This document shows, piece after piece, positions 18,555 through 27,305 of a stretch of DNA of 64,000 nt (position 1 is the first letter of the stretch; each line of letters starts with the position of its first letter). The notes beneath the pieces are model-generated. The model had not been told where the DNA came from and searched no databases. It worked only from the letters and a program-made list of their open reading frames with translations. The DNA is from Paenibacillus chitinolyticus NBRC 15660 (GTDB taxonomy: Bacteria > Bacillota > Bacilli > Paenibacillales > NBRC-103111): contig NZ_BBJT01000005.1 in NCBI RefSeq assembly GCF_000739915.1, forward strand, positions 372,001 to 436,000, written 5' to 3'. The translations under genes were made by a program, and so were the position numbers.

Positions 18555-21107
18555 TTACTGCTTCAGGCTGATCATGTTCACGAACATCCGGATGGAGCCC
18601 GGAACAAGACTCGGCATTTCACGATACCAGACAAGCGAGCTGTACGTGTACGTGCCTTTGCCGTAATTGGCGGACAGGAACGTGCCCGTAAATTCTTTTT
18701 CGCCCGGATCGCCGTTGGAAATCAGTTCGGTGTACTCCTTGCCCCACTCAGCCGGATTGTAGGCCGAACGGTCCTGAATCCAATTCTGCCAGTCGGCGTC
18801 CGTAATTTTGTTCGGCGTATTGAAGATCTTGTGATCCGGTGCCAGCATGGTTACCTTCGAATTCTCGTCCGTTACCCTCCACTGAATGAGAGGCTGACCG
18901 ATTTTGATCGGATACGGCGCGAGGTCCGGCGTCCATTTGTCTTCCGGCTTATGGTACTGAACGACCAGGTTGCCGCCGTTTTTCGCGTAATCAAGCAGAC
19001 GCTGGTTGCTCGGAATCAGCTCGGGACGGAACGCGTAAGCGCGAATGCCGAGCACGATCGTGTCGTATTGGGACAGATCCCCGAATTGGATCGCTTTCGC
19101 ATCCAGATTCGTCACGTTAACGCCTACCTGGCGCAGAACGGCGTCGATATTATCGAATCCGCTGGAAACATACCCGACTTTAAGATTCTGCGGCATGTTA
19201 AGGTCAAAAGCTTGAATCGTCAGAGTCGCCGGTTTCACGTAATAAGTCGTGCCGATATGCGGGTACGAAATGACCTGCACCGTACGGCTCGTATCGGTCT
19301 GGCCTTCTGTCGCCACGGCGGAAATGTCCACCTTGCCCGGTTTCACGCCCTTCGGCGCTTTCACGGTAAACTCGACGGCTTTCGTTTCGTTCTTCGCCGC
19401 AAAGCTTACGTCCAGGGAAGCGGGCTCGACCGTCCAGCCTTCCGGTGCTTTCAGCGAAACGGTTGTTTTGGAAGCTCCCGGCGCGTAATTGCGGGCGGTT
19501 ACTTTAACCGGCACGGCTTCGTCCGGCTTAAGCGTATTGAACACGGCCGCTTCCGGGCTGAGGGTCAAGGACGTTGCCGGAAGAACGGCAACCGCGTTGT
19601 CCGGTACCGCATGGACCGCCGCCTGCGTGCCGTAGGCTGTGTATGTAACATCAGCGCTGATGAGCGGCAGGGCGTACGGGTTGAAGTCGGCGGATTTCGC
19701 CGGAACGGTCACTTCGAACTCGGTTTTGACCGTCTGGTTGTAGCCCAGTTTCTTGAACTCGGCGGCGCCCGCCGCCTTGGCCGTCCAGCCTTCCGGAACA
19801 TTCAGCTTCATCGCGATGTCCGAGATATCCACGCTGCCGCCGCTGTGTGCGGTGACCGCTACCTTCGCCGTTTGTCCGGCTACAAGCTCGCCCGATACGG
19901 GCTTCACTTTAACGGTTAGAGAGGCCGCTTCCATGCTCGCTTTGTTAAGCTGATCGGTTTTCACCTGCAATCTGTGAAGGAGATCAGTTTTAACAGAAGC
20001 ATCTAAAGTGGATTTTTCCACATTTTCAATCGCTGACTTTACGTCCGCCTTCATTTCATGAACCTCGCGTGCGACGTTCGCGAATTTAGGATAGGCGGCA
20101 ACGACTTCATTGGCATCCTGCTGCAGGGTTTTCAGATCTTTGACGATCTTGTTGTCTTTGCCTTTGGTGTCCAGCTCTTTGGCAAGATCTTCGAATGTAA
20201 AGGAAATCCCGTCGAAGAGCGAGCTGCTTTTGGAAACGGCTGTCTTGTTGTCCCCGGCGGTGCCTGCCAGCTTGTAATAGGAATTTCCCGGACCTTCATC
20301 TACATGGCGGCCCATGCCTTGGCTTTTGTGCATAAAACGGGATTCTTCCCCAAGCTGCGAGTAGGAGGCTCCGTAAATTTCGTTGTAGTCTCCGACCGGA
20401 AGAGCGACGTCGTACTCTTTGTCCGTGGCCGGCAGGTACAGCTTTTTCGGCTGCCATACGGCAAGGCCTTCTTTAAGCTGCTCCGGGAAAATAGCCGGAT
20501 TGCCGGCGTCTTTGAACGCCCGTACCGTCAGAACGTTGATGGCCCGGTGATGACCGTGAGTCGACGCTTCGTTCAGAAATGCGGGAATCAGCACGTCCGG
20601 CCGCTTCTGGCGGATTTGACGGATCAGCCGCTCGTAGGCGACGGATTCGCCCCACTTCTCCAGCGTTTCGTCCGGGCTTTTGGAAAAGCCGAAATCGTAG
20701 ATCGGATCGTCGAGCTTCACGCTCAGGTTGGCCAGCGTAATGTTCGTGATTTTGGAAGCTTCCTGCAGTTCCCGGGTCCGGATAATGCCGAGGGCATTTC
20801 CGAGCTCGCTGCCGATTTCATTCTGTCCGCCTTCTCCGCGGTTGGCGATGACACTGGACGTGTCAACCCCTTGACCGAGAGATACATACGCGAGTGTAGC
20901 ACTGTGCTCATCGTCGGGGTGAGCCCCCGTATTCATGGCACTGGCGATTGTGGTGAGCGGCTTGATCGATTTCCAGAGATCGACAACCCCTCTATCGGCC
21001 GAGGCTGTCTGCGGCGCCGCCGGTAGGGCGACGGTTCCGACAACCGTCAGCGAGACGGCGGCTGCCACCCACTTTTTCATCCATCTGTTTGCACTTGCTT
21101 GACTCAA
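18555..21107 (-). CDS. Exported multidomain LmbE-type deacetylase with NEW3 and ThuA/GATase-like domains
   Basis: An 850-residue protein. The signal peptide is MKKWVAAAVSLTVVGTVAL, ending at an Ala-x-Ala site near ASA. The LmbE deacetylase domain has GAHPDDEHSA at 61-70 and STHGHHRA near 190. A NEW3-type beta-sandwich region runs from about 370 to 625 with two similar NVPEGWTA/KAPEGWTV repeats. A C-terminal domain has the flavodoxin/ThuA look (YDTIVLGIRAYAF). The start is a TTG with GGAGG eight bases upstream. It probably deacetylates a polymer or glycoconjugate outside the membrane before uptake. It follows the transporter genes directly. Confidence 0.85.
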   Translation of the reverse strand: MSQASANRWMKKWVAAAVSLTVVGTVALPAAPQTASADRGVVDLWKSIKPLTTIASAMNTGAHPDDEHSATLAYVSLGQGVDTSSVIANRGEGGQNEIGSELGNALGIIRTRELQEASKITNITLANLSVKLDDPIYDFGFSKSPDETLEKWGESVAYERLIRQIRQKRPDVLIPAFLNEASTHGHHRAINVLTVRAFKDAGNPAIFPEQLKEGLAVWQPKKLYLPATDKEYDVALPVGDYNEIYGASYSQLGEESRFMHKSQGMGRHVDEGPGNSYYKLAGTAGDNKTAVSKSSSLFDGISFTFEDLAKELDTKGKDNKIVKDLKTLQQDANEVVAAYPKFANVAREVHEMKADVKSAIENVEKSTLDASVKTDLLHRLQVKTDQLNKASMEAASLTVKVKPVSGELVAGQTAKVAVTAHSGGSVDISDIAMKLNVPEGWTAKAAGAAEFKKLGYNQTVKTEFEVTVPAKSADFNPYALPLISADVTYTAYGTQAAVHAVPDNAVAVLPATSLTLSPEAAVFNTLKPDEAVPVKVTARNYAPGASKTTVSLKAPEGWTVEPASLDVSFAAKNETKAVEFTVKAPKGVKPGKVDISAVATEGQTDTSRTVQVISYPHIGTTYYVKPATLTIQAFDLNMPQNLKVGYVSSGFDNIDAVLRQVGVNVTNLDAKAIQFGDLSQYDTIVLGIRAYAFRPELIPSNQRLLDYAKNGGNLVVQYHKPEDKWTPDLAPYPIKIGQPLIQWRVTDENSKVTMLAPDHKIFNTPNKITDADWQNWIQDRSAYNPAEWGKEYTELISNGDPGEKEFTGTFLSANYGKGTYTYSSLVWYREMPSLVPGSIRMFVNMISLKQ

Positions 21108-21242
21108 TCGCTTCTCCTCCTCAGGCGTAAAAAGTGGCGGCAGGAATCCTGCATGACTCCCTGCCTTTATCAAAATCGCGGCGGTCGCGGCATTCCGCGG
21201 GGGAACGGCCGGCGACCTGACGATAATGAACCGTAGCTCGGG

Positions 21243-22988
21243 TCAGATAGCGGACCCGGCGTTGCCGCCGGTCAGCTTCCTGGAAACGAAAAGAACGAGA
21301 ATGATCATGACAATCTGCAAGACCCCGTAGGCGCATGCCGTACCGAATTCGAACGCGTACATGCGCTGGAAAATTTCAACCGACATAGGTGTCGTGTTAT
21401 TCGTGTACAGAAGGATCGACGCTACGAACTCGCCGAGGCCCTCCACCATGGCCAGCAGCGTTCCCGCGAGAATACCGCTCAGAGCCATCGGGAAGACAAC
21501 GCGCCGGAAGCTGTACCACCAGGAAGCTCCAAGGTTGCGCGCCGCTTCCTCTACCGAGCTGTCCATCTGCATCAGAGTCGAGGATGTCGACCGGAAGATC
21601 AGCGGCAGGTGGCGGACGAAATAAGCGAGCGGCAAAATCCAGAAGCTGCCGATCAGAACCTGGTTGAACGAGAATGCGTTCGGTTCGCTGAAGGCCGTGA
21701 TCAGGTTGACGGCTACGACCGTACCCGGCAGCGCCCATGGCAGCATAATCAGGATGTCGAGCAGCGTTTTGCCCTTGAATTTCATCCGCACGATGGCATA
21801 AGCCGCCGCAACGCCGAAGAGCAGGTTGCCGATGGTCGCCACGAAGCTCATCTTGAAGCTGTTGGCGATCGGGCGCCATGTTTTCGGATCGGTAAACAGG
21901 TCTTTAAAGTGCTGGAGCGTATACTCCGGCGGAAGGACCTGGACCGTCCATGTACTGTCTTCGGAGAAGGAAAGCAGGACGATGACGAGAATCGGCAGCA
22001 TCAGCACGAGCGTGGCGATAAACGACAGCACCATCGCCGTGTACTTGCCCGCCTTGCTTTTCACTTCGGTCCGGTGGACGCTGACGCCTTTGCTCATGTT
22101 CTGATAGTTCCGCGCGTTCTGGTACCAGCGCATCATAATCAGGAACAGGATCGAAACGATCGACAGCAGGGTCGATTGGGTCGCCGCCATGTCGAGGTCC
22201 CCGTTCGTGCGGGACAAGTAAATCTGCATGGTGAGCGTCCGGTCGATCCCGAACACGAGCGGCGCCGTATAGGACGCCATCGAGATCATGAAGACGAGCA
22301 GCGAAGCCGCGATGATGGCCGGCGTCAGCATCGGAAGGATGACTCTACGCCAGATGAGCAGACGTCCGGCGCCCAGATTGGCGGCCGCTTCTTCCAGCGA
22401 CGGGTCCAGACCTCTGATGGCGGTGGACGCCGTCATATAGAAATAGGTGTACATCGTGAACGTATGGACGACGATGACCCCCCAGATGCCCTTAAGCGCA
22501 AGCGGCGCGTGATCGAGAGCGAACAGCTTCTGAAGCGCACGCGGGATAATGCCGCTGTCCCCGTAGAGGAACGAGAAGGACAGCACCCCGATCAGGGGCG
22601 GAAGAGCCATCGGCACGATCGCGAGGACGGACAAAATTTTGCGTCCCGGAAACTCGTAGCGCTCCAGCAGGAACGCCATCGCGACACCCACGATGCCACA
22701 GGTGATAACGCTGAGTACGGAGATGTAGACGCTGTTCCACAACGCTTCCAGATTCGATGTATGCTCAAGACTGAAGAAGCGGGCGTAATTTTTGAACGAA
22801 AAAGCCCCTTCCAGCTTCACACTCTGTAAAAATGTCTGAAAAAACGGATAAATGACATAAGCAAGCAAAATCAGAAACAACGGCGCGATGAGCACGTAGA
22901 CGAAGTAAGGCGACGTCGTGATCGTGGTCCATCGGCTGTTCGGACGGATGGCCGGCTGCTGCTTGGCTTGCGGTTTGTTCGTCTGCAC
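21243..22988 (-). CDS. ABC transporter permease, fused double-domain iron/AfuB type
   Basis: 581 residues with about twelve membrane segments in two homologous halves, each with an EAAxxLGA coupling helix (LEEAAANLGAGRLLIWRRV near 190 and VEEAARNLGASWWYSFRRV near 490). This is the FbpB/AfuB arrangement of binding-protein-dependent importers. It lies 13 bases after the ATPase gene. Although FbpB relatives carry ferric iron, the partner binding protein lacks the iron-binding tyrosines. The AfuABC branch is known to carry sugar phosphates, which fits this context better. Confidence 0.9.
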   Translation of the reverse strand: MQTNKPQAKQQPAIRPNSRWTTITTSPYFVYVLIAPLFLILLAYVIYPFFQTFLQSVKLEGAFSFKNYARFFSLEHTSNLEALWNSVYISVLSVITCGIVGVAMAFLLERYEFPGRKILSVLAIVPMALPPLIGVLSFSFLYGDSGIIPRALQKLFALDHAPLALKGIWGVIVVHTFTMYTYFYMTASTAIRGLDPSLEEAAANLGAGRLLIWRRVILPMLTPAIIAASLLVFMISMASYTAPLVFGIDRTLTMQIYLSRTNGDLDMAATQSTLLSIVSILFLIMMRWYQNARNYQNMSKGVSVHRTEVKSKAGKYTAMVLSFIATLVLMLPILVIVLLSFSEDSTWTVQVLPPEYTLQHFKDLFTDPKTWRPIANSFKMSFVATIGNLLFGVAAAYAIVRMKFKGKTLLDILIMLPWALPGTVVAVNLITAFSEPNAFSFNQVLIGSFWILPLAYFVRHLPLIFRSTSSTLMQMDSSVEEAARNLGASWWYSFRRVVFPMALSGILAGTLLAMVEGLGEFVASILLYTNNTTPMSVEIFQRMYAFEFGTACAYGVLQIVMIILVLFVSRKLTGGNAGSAI

Positions 22989-23001
22989 GGGCGCACCCTC
23001 C

Positions 23002-24084
23002 TTATTCTACGAAATAGACGCTTTCCTTCGGGACGGCAAAAGCGATATCTTCATCGCGGTGACGCATGCGCTGGCCGGGGCCGATAAACATCGCTTTAAT
23101 CGGCAGCGTGCCGACCTGAGCGACGTAGTTGACGCTCACGCCCGTAAATTCCGACATCAGCACTTTGCCGGCCAGAATGTTCTCCAGGCCTCTCTCCGAA
23201 GCCGCGGCCTCGCGGATCGATTCCGGACGGACCGAGACCGTCACCTTGCTGCCCAGGGCCAGACGGCACTCCGGCGAAGCGTTGGCGGCAAGTCCGGCAA
23301 TAAGCACATCGGACGAGGTGCGGACATACACGCTGTCGCCCTCCATGCGTTCGACGGTCCCTTCCCACAGATTCGACTCCCCGATAAAGGAAGCGACGAA
23401 CCGGTTGACGGGACGGTTGTAAATGTCGTGCGGGGTGCCGATCTGCTGCACGATGCCGTCTTTCATGACCATGATCCGGTCGGACATGGACATAGCCTCG
23501 GCCTGGTCGTGCGTGACATAAATCGTCGTAATGCCCAGCTCAAGCTGTAAGCGCTTAATTTCCAGCCGCGTCTCTTCCCTCAGCTTTGCGTCGAGGTTGG
23601 ACAACGGCTCGTCAAGCAGGAGAATATTCGGTTCGATCACCAAGGCTCGGGCCAGTGCCACCCGCTGCTGCTGCCCGCCGGACAGCTGGTCGATTCTGCG
23701 GTCGCCGTATCCGTCCAGGTGGACGAGCTTCTGGGCGCGCGTCACCTTATCCATAATTTCCGCCTTGGACTGTTTGCGGACTTGGAGACCGAAAGCAATA
23801 TTCTCGAACACGGTCATGTGCGGAAACAAGGCGTAGTTCTGAAACACCATACCGGTGTTGCGTTTGTTGGGAGGCGTATACGTCACGTTGTTCTCGCCGA
23901 ACATGATCCGTCCCTCCGTCGGGTAATAGAAACCGGCGATCATGCGGAGCGTTGTCGTTTTGCCGCAGCCGCTGGGTCCGAGAAACGTGAAGAATTCGCC
24001 CGGCTGGATGTGAATGTCGACGTTTTCAACGCCGCGTGCGCCGTTAAACTGCTTGCTTACTTTATCGAGCTTGACTTCTATCAA
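23002..24084 (-). CDS. ABC transporter ATP-binding protein, FbpC/PotA type
   Basis: A 360-residue ATPase. Walker A is GPSGCGKTT at about 38-46, the signature is [15 protein letters not shown], Walker B is [12 protein letters not shown], and the switch His is in [14 protein letters not shown]-terminal TOBE domain starts after about residue 240. It energises the fused permease. The stop is 13 bases before the permease start in the transcript. It has an AGGAGGG ribosome-binding site. Confidence 0.93.
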   Translation of the reverse strand: MIEVKLDKVSKQFNGARGVENVDIHIQPGEFFTFLGPSGCGKTTTLRMIAGFYYPTEGRIMFGENNVTYTPPNKRNTGMVFQNYALFPHMTVFENIAFGLQVRKQSKAEIMDKVTRAQKLVHLDGYGDRRIDQLSGGQQQRVALARALVIEPNILLLDEPLSNLDAKLREETRLEIKRLQLELGITTIYVTHDQAEAMSMSDRIMVMKDGIVQQIGTPHDIYNRPVNRFVASFIGESNLWEGTVERMEGDSVYVRTSSDVLIAGLAANASPECRLALGSKVTVSVRPESIREAAASERGLENILAGKVLMSEFTGVSVNYVAQVGTLPIKAMFIGPGQRMRHRDEDIAFAVPKESVYFVE

Positions 24085-24148
24085 GTGGAATCCCTCCTAG
24101 AAAGTAAAACTTCCCTGCCTATCCGTACGTCTATCCCGCCGGCGCAAA

Positions 24149-24208
24149 GGCACAAATCGTATATTGTGCCCGGCCTAAACGGGCCCGGATGGGGCTTCCC
24201 CCACCCGG
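24149..24208 (-). promoter_or_regulatory. Two hairpins between the binding-protein and ATPase genes
   Basis: GGCACAA/TTGTGCC (24149-24170) and CCGGGTGGGG/CCCCATCCGG with loop GAAG (24185-24208) lie downstream of the solute-binding gene. No T-run follows, so they are not simple terminators. Such hairpins often protect the upstream mRNA and raise binding-protein levels relative to the membrane components. Confidence 0.5.
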
Positions 24209-24227
24209 ATCTGTCAGGCTTCGGGCT

Positions 24228-25316
24228 TTATTTCTTGCCTTTGCCCTTGATGTTTTCATCCCAGTACTGCATCCACTCTTTTTCTTTGGAGGCCAGTACT
24301 TTCCAGTCGAGCTGCAGCGGTTTCGTTTCGATTCCTTTCAGCCAAGCCGGGAATTCATCCTTGTTGATGTCCGTCCGGGTCGGGATCTGGAACAGTTTTT
24401 CCGCTTTCTTCTTCAGTTCTTCTTTATCGAAAAGGAACTCGTAAAATTTCTTGGCGGCGTCCATGTTTTTGGCGCCTTTGACAATACCCACTCCGTCTAC
24501 AAGGATCGGAGCGCCGCTGGCCGGATAAATGAAATCGAACGGCTGCTTTTTCATTTCCTTCTGAATCAGGATATCCTGAAGGTTCCAGAGGGAAAGCGTG
24601 CCTTCCTGACGAGCCATTTTCAGATACAGGTTGGTCGGATCCTGCGTGTATTCCTTCGTGTTCGCGTCCAGCTTCTTGAGCCAGTCGTAGCCCTTCTGCG
24701 GATTCGCAGGGTCCTGGCGGTAAATCATCGAGGAATAGATCGTACGCATCGTACCGGACGCCATAACGCCGCGGATCAGAAGCTTATCTTTATATTTCGC
24801 GTCGAGCAGCTCATCCCAGTCCTTCGGCGCGTCTTCCTTCTTCAGCGCCTCGGAGTTATACATGATCACTTCGGGCAGCAGCATTTCGCCGTACCAGCGA
24901 TCCTGAGCGTCCTTGTTCTCAGCCGCGACATTATCCGCGAAGGTCGGCTTATACGGCTCAAGAAGTCCTTCCTCGGCCCCGGTTATGAAAGAGGACTGCG
25001 TGCCTCCCCACCAGAAGTCCGCCTGGGGATTCGATTTCTCGCCGCGGATACGCTCCAGAACCTGTTGGGCGCCCATCGTCATGACTTCCACGTCAATGCC
25101 CGGATTTTTCTCTTTGAATCTCGGCAAAATCTCGTCGACCACGTTCTTGTCGCGGGCCGTGTAAATCACGAGCTTCTGGGAACCGGAAGCGGCTCCGCCG
25201 CCGGCGCCTTCGGCACCCTTCTTCGCACCGTCGTCACCGCCGCCGCAGGCCGACAGGCCGACAGCCATTGCCGCGATAAGAGTCAAACTAGTCCATTTGG
25301 TCATCTTCTTTTTCAC
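24228..25316 (-). CDS. Solute-binding lipoprotein of an Fbp/AfuA-type importer
   Basis: A 362-residue lipoprotein. The N-terminal signal ends in the lipobox VGLSAC, then a Gly/Asp/Lys linker. The mature part starts KLVIYTARDKNVVDEILPRF, the pattern of the ferric-binding protein superfamily. At the position of the paired tyrosines that bind iron (NxYY), it has LWNLQDIL, so it is unlikely to bind iron. The start is a GTG with GGGGGA six bases upstream. It is the first structural gene of the cluster, 31 bases after the ROK gene. Confidence 0.88.
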   Translation of the reverse strand: MKKKMTKWTSLTLIAAMAVGLSACGGGDDGAKKGAEGAGGGAASGSQKLVIYTARDKNVVDEILPRFKEKNPGIDVEVMTMGAQQVLERIRGEKSNPQADFWWGGTQSSFITGAEEGLLEPYKPTFADNVAAENKDAQDRWYGEMLLPEVIMYNSEALKKEDAPKDWDELLDAKYKDKLLIRGVMASGTMRTIYSSMIYRQDPANPQKGYDWLKKLDANTKEYTQDPTNLYLKMARQEGTLSLWNLQDILIQKEMKKQPFDFIYPASGAPILVDGVGIVKGAKNMDAAKKFYEFLFDKEELKKKAEKLFQIPTRTDINKDEFPAWLKGIETKPLQLDWKVLASKEKEWMQYWDENIKGKGKK

Positions 25317-25347
25317 TTGTACTCCCCCTAGTTCTAGATTGTATCGT

Positions 25348-26547
25348 TTAATCCGCGCCGGCAGATCCGGAGGATCTGGCCGGCTGGGCGGACGGAAACG
25401 CTTCCAGTACACTGTGGACGGCCCCCAGCAAACCTGCCCGCTCCCTCAGCCCCGCCAGTTGGATGTCCGGCAGCACCGGAACCCACTGCGCAAGCAGCTC
25501 GCGGATCCGGGTCAGGCCGCTTTCGCTCAGATGGACCATCTCGCCGCTCAGGATGAGCAGCTCCGGGTCCAGCACGCTGACGGTATTGGCGATCCCGGAC
25601 GCCCAGTGGACGTAAACATCTTCGAGCAGCGTCCCGGCCTGGCGGCTTCCTTGATCCGCCTGTTCGACCAACTGCCGCAGGATGCTGCGCCCGGGATCGA
25701 CGGCAAGGCCCGCAGCCTTCGCTTTGTCGCAGATGCCGGTAACGGAGTAATTCTTCTCGAAAACGCCGAATTCGCCTTGTCTGCGGAGCCGGTCGCCGCC
25801 GATTAGCATGTAGCCGATTTCGCCGGCAGCCTCTTTGCTGCCTCGGTAAAACTGCTTGTCGATGATAATCCCGGCCCCGATCCCGGTTCCCACATACATG
25901 TAGACCAGGCTGGAAACCCCCGAGCCGGCGCCCCCGTAAAATTCGCCCATCGTCATCATATTGACGTCGTTGTCGAGAATAACGGGAATGCCGAGCCGTT
26001 CTTCGATTTCCTTCCCGACCGGCAGGTTCATCCAGCCCGTGCTCGGCGCGTAGCTGACGGTGCCGCTGCGCTTCTGCGTAATACCCGGCAGGCCGACGCC
26101 GATCCCGATAACGCGGTCGCGGCCGAACCCGCTTTTCTCAAGCAGCGTATCCAGGTTCGTCTTGAGCGCTTCCAGAGCGGAATCGCCGTCAACCGGCTGC
26201 TCCAGGCGGGTATGCACATGATGCAGCAGCTCGCCCTTCATATCGGCAATGGCCATTTCCAGCTCACTGCCTTCAAAAACGGCCCCGACGACCGTATACG
26301 CCTGCACGTTGTATTCAAGGAGAATCGGCTTGCGTCCGCCCTTCGACTCCCCGGTTCCCACTTCATGAATAAGTCCTTCATGGATCATTTCGTCCACGAG
26401 AGAGGAAACGCAGGGTCTGCTCAGCTTTGTCCGGACCGACAATTCGGCTCTCGACAAGCGGGGATGCTGGCGCAGCTGGTACAAAATGCCTTCCCGGTTC
26501 ATTTGTTTCACTAATTTCGTATTTCCCGTTTTCCCCTTGCCGATCAC
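25348..26547 (-). CDS. ROK-family transcriptional repressor (XylR/NagC type)
   Basis: 399 residues. An N-terminal winged helix (LRQHPRLSRAELSVRTKLSR, then SSLVDEMIHEGLI) is followed by a ROK sugar-kinase-like domain with the VIGIGVGLPG motif and LDNDVNMMTMGEFYGG. The usual Cys-rich zinc motif CxCGxxGC of active ROK proteins is not seen, which is odd for the family and may mean metal-free effector binding. Several GTG starts are possible at 26562, 26559 and 26547. I chose the last because AAGGTGG lies 11 bases before it. It heads the 12-kb cluster and probably represses it until a sugar is bound. Confidence 0.87.
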   Translation of the reverse strand: MIGKGKTGNTKLVKQMNREGILYQLRQHPRLSRAELSVRTKLSRPCVSSLVDEMIHEGLIHEVGTGESKGGRKPILLEYNVQAYTVVGAVFEGSELEMAIADMKGELLHHVHTRLEQPVDGDSALEALKTNLDTLLEKSGFGRDRVIGIGVGLPGITQKRSGTVSYAPSTGWMNLPVGKEIEERLGIPVILDNDVNMMTMGEFYGGAGSGVSSLVYMYVGTGIGAGIIIDKQFYRGSKEAAGEIGYMLIGGDRLRRQGEFGVFEKNYSVTGICDKAKAAGLAVDPGRSILRQLVEQADQGSRQAGTLLEDVYVHWASGIANTVSVLDPELLILSGEMVHLSESGLTRIRELLAQWVPVLPDIQLAGLRERAGLLGAVHSVLEAFPSAQPARSSGSAGAD

Positions 26548-26567
26548 AAGCCCAATCACCACCTTAC

Positions 26568-26629
26568 TTAGTTAAAATGACTAACAAACTAATTAAATCA
26601 AGTATATGTATACGTTTACATGATGTCAA
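26568..26629 (-). promoter_or_regulatory. Promoter and XylR-like operator of the ROK-led cluster
   Basis: On the minus strand TTGACA (26624-26629) and TATACT (26601-26606) stand exactly 17 bases apart, close to the sigma-A ideal. Just downstream, 26568-26592 holds an inverted TTAGTT...AACTAA pair over 25 bases, the layout of the XylR operator recognised by ROK repressors. Such a site would block a transcript starting a few bases after the -10. Function is inferred. Confidence 0.75.
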
Positions 26630-26763
26630 TATAAAAAGTGAAAATAGTCATAGAAAATAAATATTAATCGCGTTATTATCAATTATTTCATCATTTTTAT
26701 ACCTAATAGCGTGTATTCTTCCCTTCAGTTTATTTACTTTTCCGCCTTCTTATGCGTCCGCGT

Positions 26764-26797
26764 CAAAAAGCCCGCTGCAGCCGCAGCAGGCTTTTCT
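26764..26797 (-). terminator. Terminator after the small spore-protein-like gene
   Basis: GCCTGCTGC pairs with GCAGCGGGC, then TTTTT on the minus strand. It lies about 15 bases after the stop at 26809. The stretch 26630-26763 is AT-rich without a gene. Confidence 0.75.
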
Positions 26798-26808
26798 CTT
26801 CCTTACGC

Positions 26809-26937
26809 TTACTTCGCCGTCCCGTGACTGAGGTTGTTCTGGGCCGAATGCTTGACGTTTTTGGCCTCCATCTCCTCGGCAAATTCCGCGTTTACTTCGT
26901 ACTTTTTGCCTTTGGTCGCTTTCGAAACCTTCGCCAT
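26809..26937 (-). CDS. Small gamma-type SASP-like protein
   Basis: 42 residues, basic at the start, ending in an EFAEEMEAKNVKHSAQNN block. This resembles the repeat of gamma-type small acid-soluble spore proteins (EFASETxxxxVxxQNxxS). These proteins are amino-acid stores in the spore core. GGGGGTG lies six bases before the chosen ATG. It has its own terminator. The match is to a short motif only, so other small Bacillus-type proteins remain possible. Confidence 0.5.
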   Translation of the reverse strand: MAKVSKATKGKKYEVNAEFAEEMEAKNVKHSAQNNLSHGTAK

Positions 26938-27025
26938 GTTCATCACCCCCGCCCGTTTGTCGATTTCCTTTATTCCGGCCTCCGCCGCAAAGGGACGGTG
27001 AACGGAATAGTCAAAGCGGCACTGC

Positions 27026-27139
27026 TCAGTGCTGTTTGTTGGGGAGCCGTTTGTCCGGGCGGTTTTTGCCTTGCGTCCTCCGGTTGCGTTCGTCTTTACG
27101 CTGAGTGTCATGCAGTTTGCTGATGAAATGACTGTCCAT
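27026..27139 (-). CDS. 37-residue basic protein, DUF4023-like
   Basis: A short gene with GGGAGG ten bases before ATG. The protein is very hydrophilic, with KLHDTQRKDERNRRTQGK near residues 8-25, and ends in PNKQH. I recall this pattern from the DUF4023 family of bacilli, whose function is unknown. The size and the coding match with a good ribosome-binding site support it as real. It lies about 90 bases upstream of the SASP-like gene on the same strand. Confidence 0.55.
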   Translation of the reverse strand: MDSHFISKLHDTQRKDERNRRTQGKNRPDKRLPNKQH

Positions 27140-27226
27140 CTCCGCAAGCCCTCCCCGGGAAGTAAGTTTCGTGAAGCCGTCTTAGTATGTCCGGGCTTTG
27201 GGGGAAAGCATGCCGGGTTCCGCGAA

Positions 27227-27260
27227 AAAAAGAAAAAGAGCACCAGTCAAGCCGGCGCTC
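27227..27260 (-). terminator. Terminator after the 117-residue helical protein
   Basis: GAGCGCCGG/CTGGTGCTC with G-U pairs, then TTTTTCTTTTTT on the minus strand, about 45 bases after the stop at 27306. Confidence 0.75.
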
Positions 27261-27305
27261 CTCGGTTCTCTATACGTATAAGTGCTTGTCCGTTCAGGAA
27301 AGATC

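Noticed and set aside
24228-25316. Ferric-iron binding protein
   Set aside because: The paired tyrosines that bind iron in FbpA are not present at the expected position, and the neighbours are sugar-conjugate enzymes.
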